From: a gamma proteobacterium symbiont of Taylorina sp.
GTDB lineage: Bacteria > Pseudomonadota > Gammaproteobacteria > GRL18
Reading direction: 5' to 3'
DNA length: 64,000 bases
Assembly: GCA_025655455.1 (NCBI GenBank)
Contig: JAHXIV010000002.1
Location: 46,400 to 110,399, forward strand
In this document: in pieces, positions 61,356-64,000 of the stretch
How the letters are laid out: every line of letters begins with the position of its first letter
Position numbering within the stretch: the first letter of the stretch is position 1
Made by a program: the position numbers and the translations under genes
The notes under the pieces: generated by a model
What the model was told of the DNA's origin: nothing
Databases searched by the model: none
The model's input: only the letters and a program-made list of their open reading frames with translations

Positions 61356-61425
61356 GTGGAATCAAATGGAGCAAGCACTGAATTTAATTATCACCCGGTG
61401 GATCATGTCATTTGATTCCGACCAC
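61356..61425. repeat. Dispersed palindromic element, copy D
   Basis: GTGGAATCAAATG (61356-61368) and CATTTGATTCCGACCAC (61409-61425) share an exact 11-bp stem GGAATCAAATG. The right arm overlaps the only possible start codon of the MenE-like gene. Confidence 0.6.
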
Positions 61426-62494
61426 TGTTACAAAACCTGCCGATTTAATCAATCATCTGGAACTTTACCAGCCGGATGATATTGTGCTCGCTATTGCTAC
61501 CAGCGGCAGTCAGGCCGAACCTAAAATTGCACTCATTAGTCATAAAAATATAATTGCACATTGTCGGAGTTTTGTCCGTTCCATTCCAGTCAATTCACGT
61601 TCTATGTGGCTGAATTGTATGCCTATGAGTCATATTGCCGGGGTAATGATTGTTTATCGCTGCTGGTTTTATCATACTGCCATGCTGCTGCATGATTCTT
61701 TTAATGTCGAAAGAGTATGGCGGGATCTGCATCTGCATCCGATTACCCATATCTCTCTTGTACCACGCATGTTATTTCTCTTGCTGGAACACCAGTTAAT
61801 GATTCAAAAGAACAACATTGCTGATAGTACATTGCCCAAATCATTAAGCTATGTCATTGTGGGTGGAGACAAGATCTCTGATACCTTATATCAACGGGCT
61901 GTGTTGGCTGGCTGGCCTGTCTATTTCAGTTATGGAATGACAGAAGCAGCATCAACTATTGCAATTGGCCGTAATCCGGAACGACTGAAGCTATTAGAAG
62001 GATTTTCTGCAATAATTAATGCACAGGGAACATTAAATATAAAAGGTGATATGGTTATTTCATCCTATGCCAATCCAGCTGATAATTATCGCTTTGATGA
62101 AAACGGTTTTAAGACGAATGACAGAGTTCAGATTGAGGGAGATTATCTTCAGTTTCTGGGACGTAATGATTATATGATTATCTCAGGTGGGGAAAGCATT
62201 GCCCCGGAATATATTGAATCTCTGCTGTCAGAAGCTCCAGGTATTAAAGGGCTGGCTATAGCAAAATATCGTGATGATAATCCTGATAATATAAATGCTG
62301 ATGAACGGGGTGATACTATTGTTGCACTGGTTCATGGAGATATTGAACAATTAAAAAGCTGGTCTCAATTGCATATTAAATCCTGCTATAGACCACGGAT
62401 TTTTATTAAAGTTGAAAAAATTCCCATAAATATACTCTATAAGATTGATCGCCAGGCAATAGAAGAGATTCTATACAAAAAACTGCCATGTTAA
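61412..62494 (+). CDS. menE: MenE-like O-succinylbenzoate-CoA ligase, short N-terminus
   Basis: A 360-aa AMP-binding enzyme with the phosphate loop TSGSQAEPK at about residues 30-38, then YGMTEAAS and the C-terminal GRNDYMIISGGESIAPEYIE, typical of MenE. MenE activates O-succinylbenzoate in menaquinone synthesis. Only about 30 residues precede the phosphate loop, tens fewer than in E. coli MenE. The frame is closed upstream by TAA at 61385-61387, and the only start is TTG 61412 with GGTGG about 10 bp upstream. That region is the arm of a palindromic element, so the start may have been replaced. Activity is uncertain. Confidence 0.75.
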   Translation: MIPTTVTKPADLINHLELYQPDDIVLAIATSGSQAEPKIALISHKNIIAHCRSFVRSIPVNSRSMWLNCMPMSHIAGVMIVYRCWFYHTAMLLHDSFNVERVWRDLHLHPITHISLVPRMLFLLLEHQLMIQKNNIADSTLPKSLSYVIVGGDKISDTLYQRAVLAGWPVYFSYGMTEAASTIAIGRNPERLKLLEGFSAIINAQGTLNIKGDMVISSYANPADNYRFDENGFKTNDRVQIEGDYLQFLGRNDYMIISGGESIAPEYIESLLSEAPGIKGLAIAKYRDDNPDNINADERGDTIVALVHGDIEQLKSWSQLHIKSCYRPRIFIKVEKIPINILYKIDRQAIEEILYKKLPC

Positions 62495-63283
62495 TTAACG
62501 ATAACCAAGTAATTCATATAGATCCCCCTTAATCACTTCTTTTTGTGCATTTGCAACCATGCCGTTCAGCTGCCATTTATGGAGTAGTTTTTTGATGATT
62601 GGCTTAACTTCTGTCTTTGTCATACCTGCTTTGACTTTAGAAGAATACAATAGCTTTAAAAAAAGGAAGTCTAATCCAGTGAGCAATTTATAGATATTTT
62701 TATCACTAAAAATAGTGGGATGGACTGTTTTAGAATCATTTGGCAGTCCAAGGATCTGAGTTAACTCTTCTACAAAACAGGAGATAAGTTTTCCATGCAT
62801 TCTAGCTCTATCGACCGGGATGATAACCATGGCTTTAGTAATTTCACTCCGATTGTTTTGTCGTATATTGGCCAGACAAACAGCATTGCGTAATTGTTTG
62901 ACGGCTTGCGGGCTGATTTCAGAACGAATAATATTATTGACCTGATTAGAACGGGTAATAAAAATTGTAAGGTTCGCCAGAGATTTTTTATTAACGTATT
63001 GGATAGGCAGGCGGGTAATCTTATTAATCTGTGATAAATGCATCTTCAAAATACGCAGATGCAGATCACGATCACCAACTTGATGACTAATAAATACTTT
63101 TAGCGGCTTTGTCCACTTTCTTATTCGTGTTGGCTTGTTGTCATATTCATTTTTCAATGCAATATCATAGAAACTCTTTTCAATATAAGCGGATGAATGC
63201 CAATGGGGTTTTTGTGTTGCAGGACTATTGCAGCTGACAGATAACAAAAGACATAAAATCAGAAATTGATAAGGCAGTAGCAT
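62495..63283 (-). CDS. DUF2927-domain lipoprotein
   Basis: A 262-aa protein with a lipoprotein signal (LILCLLLSVSC, lipid cysteine near residue 18). The body contains the conserved segment FVEELTQILGLPNDSKTVHP and IFSDKN, then LTGLDFLFLKLLY, as in DUF2927 proteins, which may have a protease-like fold (the family function is unknown). The stop meets the convergent MenE-like gene at 62494/62495. It starts 6 bp after the thioesterase gene on the same strand. Confidence 0.75.
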   Translation of the reverse strand: MLLPYQFLILCLLLSVSCNSPATQKPHWHSSAYIEKSFYDIALKNEYDNKPTRIRKWTKPLKVFISHQVGDRDLHLRILKMHLSQINKITRLPIQYVNKKSLANLTIFITRSNQVNNIIRSEISPQAVKQLRNAVCLANIRQNNRSEITKAMVIIPVDRARMHGKLISCFVEELTQILGLPNDSKTVHPTIFSDKNIYKLLTGLDFLFLKLLYSSKVKAGMTKTEVKPIIKKLLHKWQLNGMVANAQKEVIKGDLYELLGYR

Positions 63284-63289
63284 AAAAAC

Positions 63290-63709
63290 TCATTGCCTAT
63301 TATTAGTAGTTAAGAATAAAGCTGCCAGATCATCCGGTAAATCTCTATGTTTTTTTGTTTCTTTATCAAGACAAATATGCTGAGTTAAGGCTTTGGCACG
63401 AATAGTTCTGTTGATATCATACAGGTGATATGAAAGTGAAAACTCATTGTTATTAATATGTTCTAAAAAAATTTCGATGCTGATAGTTTCATTTAATAAA
63501 ACAGGTGCTATAAAATCTGCTTCAGTATGTTTTATCGGCAAAATAACATTGTAATTTAAAATTCTGTCAATGCCATATTGGTGATGATTTAAAAAAGCTT
63601 CATAGGCATTATGGATGTGATAAAAAAATTGACCGAAAAAAACAACTCCGGCTGCATCTATATCATGTATCCGTGTGGTAAATGAATGCTTAAATAGTGT
63701 TGAAGACAT
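63290..63709 (-). CDS. Hotdog-fold acyl-CoA thioesterase (MenI-like)
   Basis: A 139-aa single hotdog domain. IHDIDAAGVVFFGQFFYHIH near residues 13-32 carries the conserved Asp and the aromatic pattern of 4-hydroxybenzoyl/DHNA-CoA thioesterases. DHNA-CoA hydrolysis is a step of menaquinone synthesis, and its neighbours are MenE- and UbiE-like genes, so this role is likely but inferred from context. Other acyl-CoA substrates are possible. Confidence 0.82.
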   Translation of the reverse strand: MSSTLFKHSFTTRIHDIDAAGVVFFGQFFYHIHNAYEAFLNHHQYGIDRILNYNVILPIKHTEADFIAPVLLNETISIEIFLEHINNNEFSLSYHLYDINRTIRAKALTQHICLDKETKKHRDLPDDLAALFLTTNNRQ

Positions 63710-63842
63710 AGAGTGTCCTGTTTTAGTTGAGATTAGCTGATTTGTACAATAATATTTGCTTTTACTTACCTATGTCAATGATTCAGATAGGTCATTGTGT
63801 TATAATCCCGCTTTTGTTGTCTTTCTAATGGAGTATCCCTAA

Positions 63843-64000
63843 ATGACTGAAGAAATAATCGACTATGAAGAAACTGAATGGACTCTCGAAGAGTCGCTTG
63901 CTGAAAATAAAATGCTGACAGCGGCCAATACAGCCTTAAAAAAAGGCAATAAAAAGGCAATCAGGAAGTTTAAACGGGAACAATCGTTAAAACCGTATCA
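63843..64000 (+). CDS. Start of an unidentified gene (cut by window end)
   Basis: The frame starts at ATG 63843 (MTEEIIDYEETEWTLEES) behind a GGAG 11 bp upstream and runs open to the end, 52 codons. The N-terminus is acidic, then basic (KKGNKKAIRKFKREQ). A TATAAT lies at 63801-63806. The family cannot be told from this piece. Confidence 0.55.
   Translation, partial: MTEEIIDYEETEWTLEESLAENKMLTAANTALKKGNKKAIRKFKREQSLKPY

Overview
The window is chromosomal DNA of an AT-rich, sulfur-oxidising gammaproteobacterium. The evidence is soxB, soxX, soxA and a SoxK-rhodanese protein, together with PrmB, UbiE, Rnf, a FliK-like flagellar protein and type I-F CRISPR genes of gammaproteobacterial style. The genus cannot be read from the sequence. 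No rRNA or tRNA gene was recognised.

Layout. 1-9954 is a type I-F CRISPR-Cas locus: the 3' end of cas3, then csy1-csy2-csy3-csy4, a pseudogene, an AT-rich leader and an array of 66 repeats and 65 spacers. 9955-14336 is an accessory stretch holding an IS21-like end, a gene remnant, a rhodanese, an orphan CRISPR repeat, a YebG-like gene, a phage-type adenine methyltransferase and unknown genes. 14337-19021 (minus strand) holds a sensor diguanylate cyclase, a small FlhB-like protein and FliK. 19098-26491 holds a pentapeptide-repeat protein, prmB, oadB, a di-haem peroxidase, a cupredoxin and a GGDEF-EAL protein. 26475-39194 (minus strand) holds pyruvate carboxylase, a symporter/DUF294/exonuclease module, a second sensor cyclase with a solute-binding protein, and a LysR regulator. 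39365-51738 holds a FecR-like secreted protein and one energy cluster: rnfB, a very large pyruvate:ferredoxin oxidoreductase, rnfC, D, G, E, A and a small Cys-rich membrane protein. 53030-60530 is the Sox region around a TtrSR-like two-component system. 60619-63709 holds ubiE, a MenE-like ligase, a DUF2927 lipoprotein and a hotdog thioesterase, consistent with menaquinone synthesis.

The main discovery candidate is a two-repeat degenerate mini-CRISPR hidden antisense in the cas3-csy1 gap (1464-1545). It encodes a crRNA-like RNA. Its first pseudo-repeat keeps the 8-nt handle CTTAGAAA and keeps the Cas6f hairpin through paired substitutions. Its 27-nt pseudo-spacer matches a site only 40 bp away (1558-1584) at 16 of the first 17 positions; the one mismatch is at position 6, a base that is flipped out in type I complexes. 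That site carries the type I-F PAM (CC) and directly abuts the -35 box of a near-consensus csy promoter (TTGATA-N17-TATAAT). The natural reading is that the Csy complex, guided by this RNA, represses its own operon, and probably the RNA's own promoter, without cutting. The CC PAM is supported independently by two overlapping spacers in the main array.

Other points of interest are an IS21-like end splitting a repeat at the array's trailer end, an orphan repeat 1.66 kb further on that shares the terminal repeat's variant base, a PFOR gene embedded in the rnf cluster, a SoxK-rhodanese fusion, and dispersed palindromic elements, one of which sits on the truncated start of the MenE-like gene.
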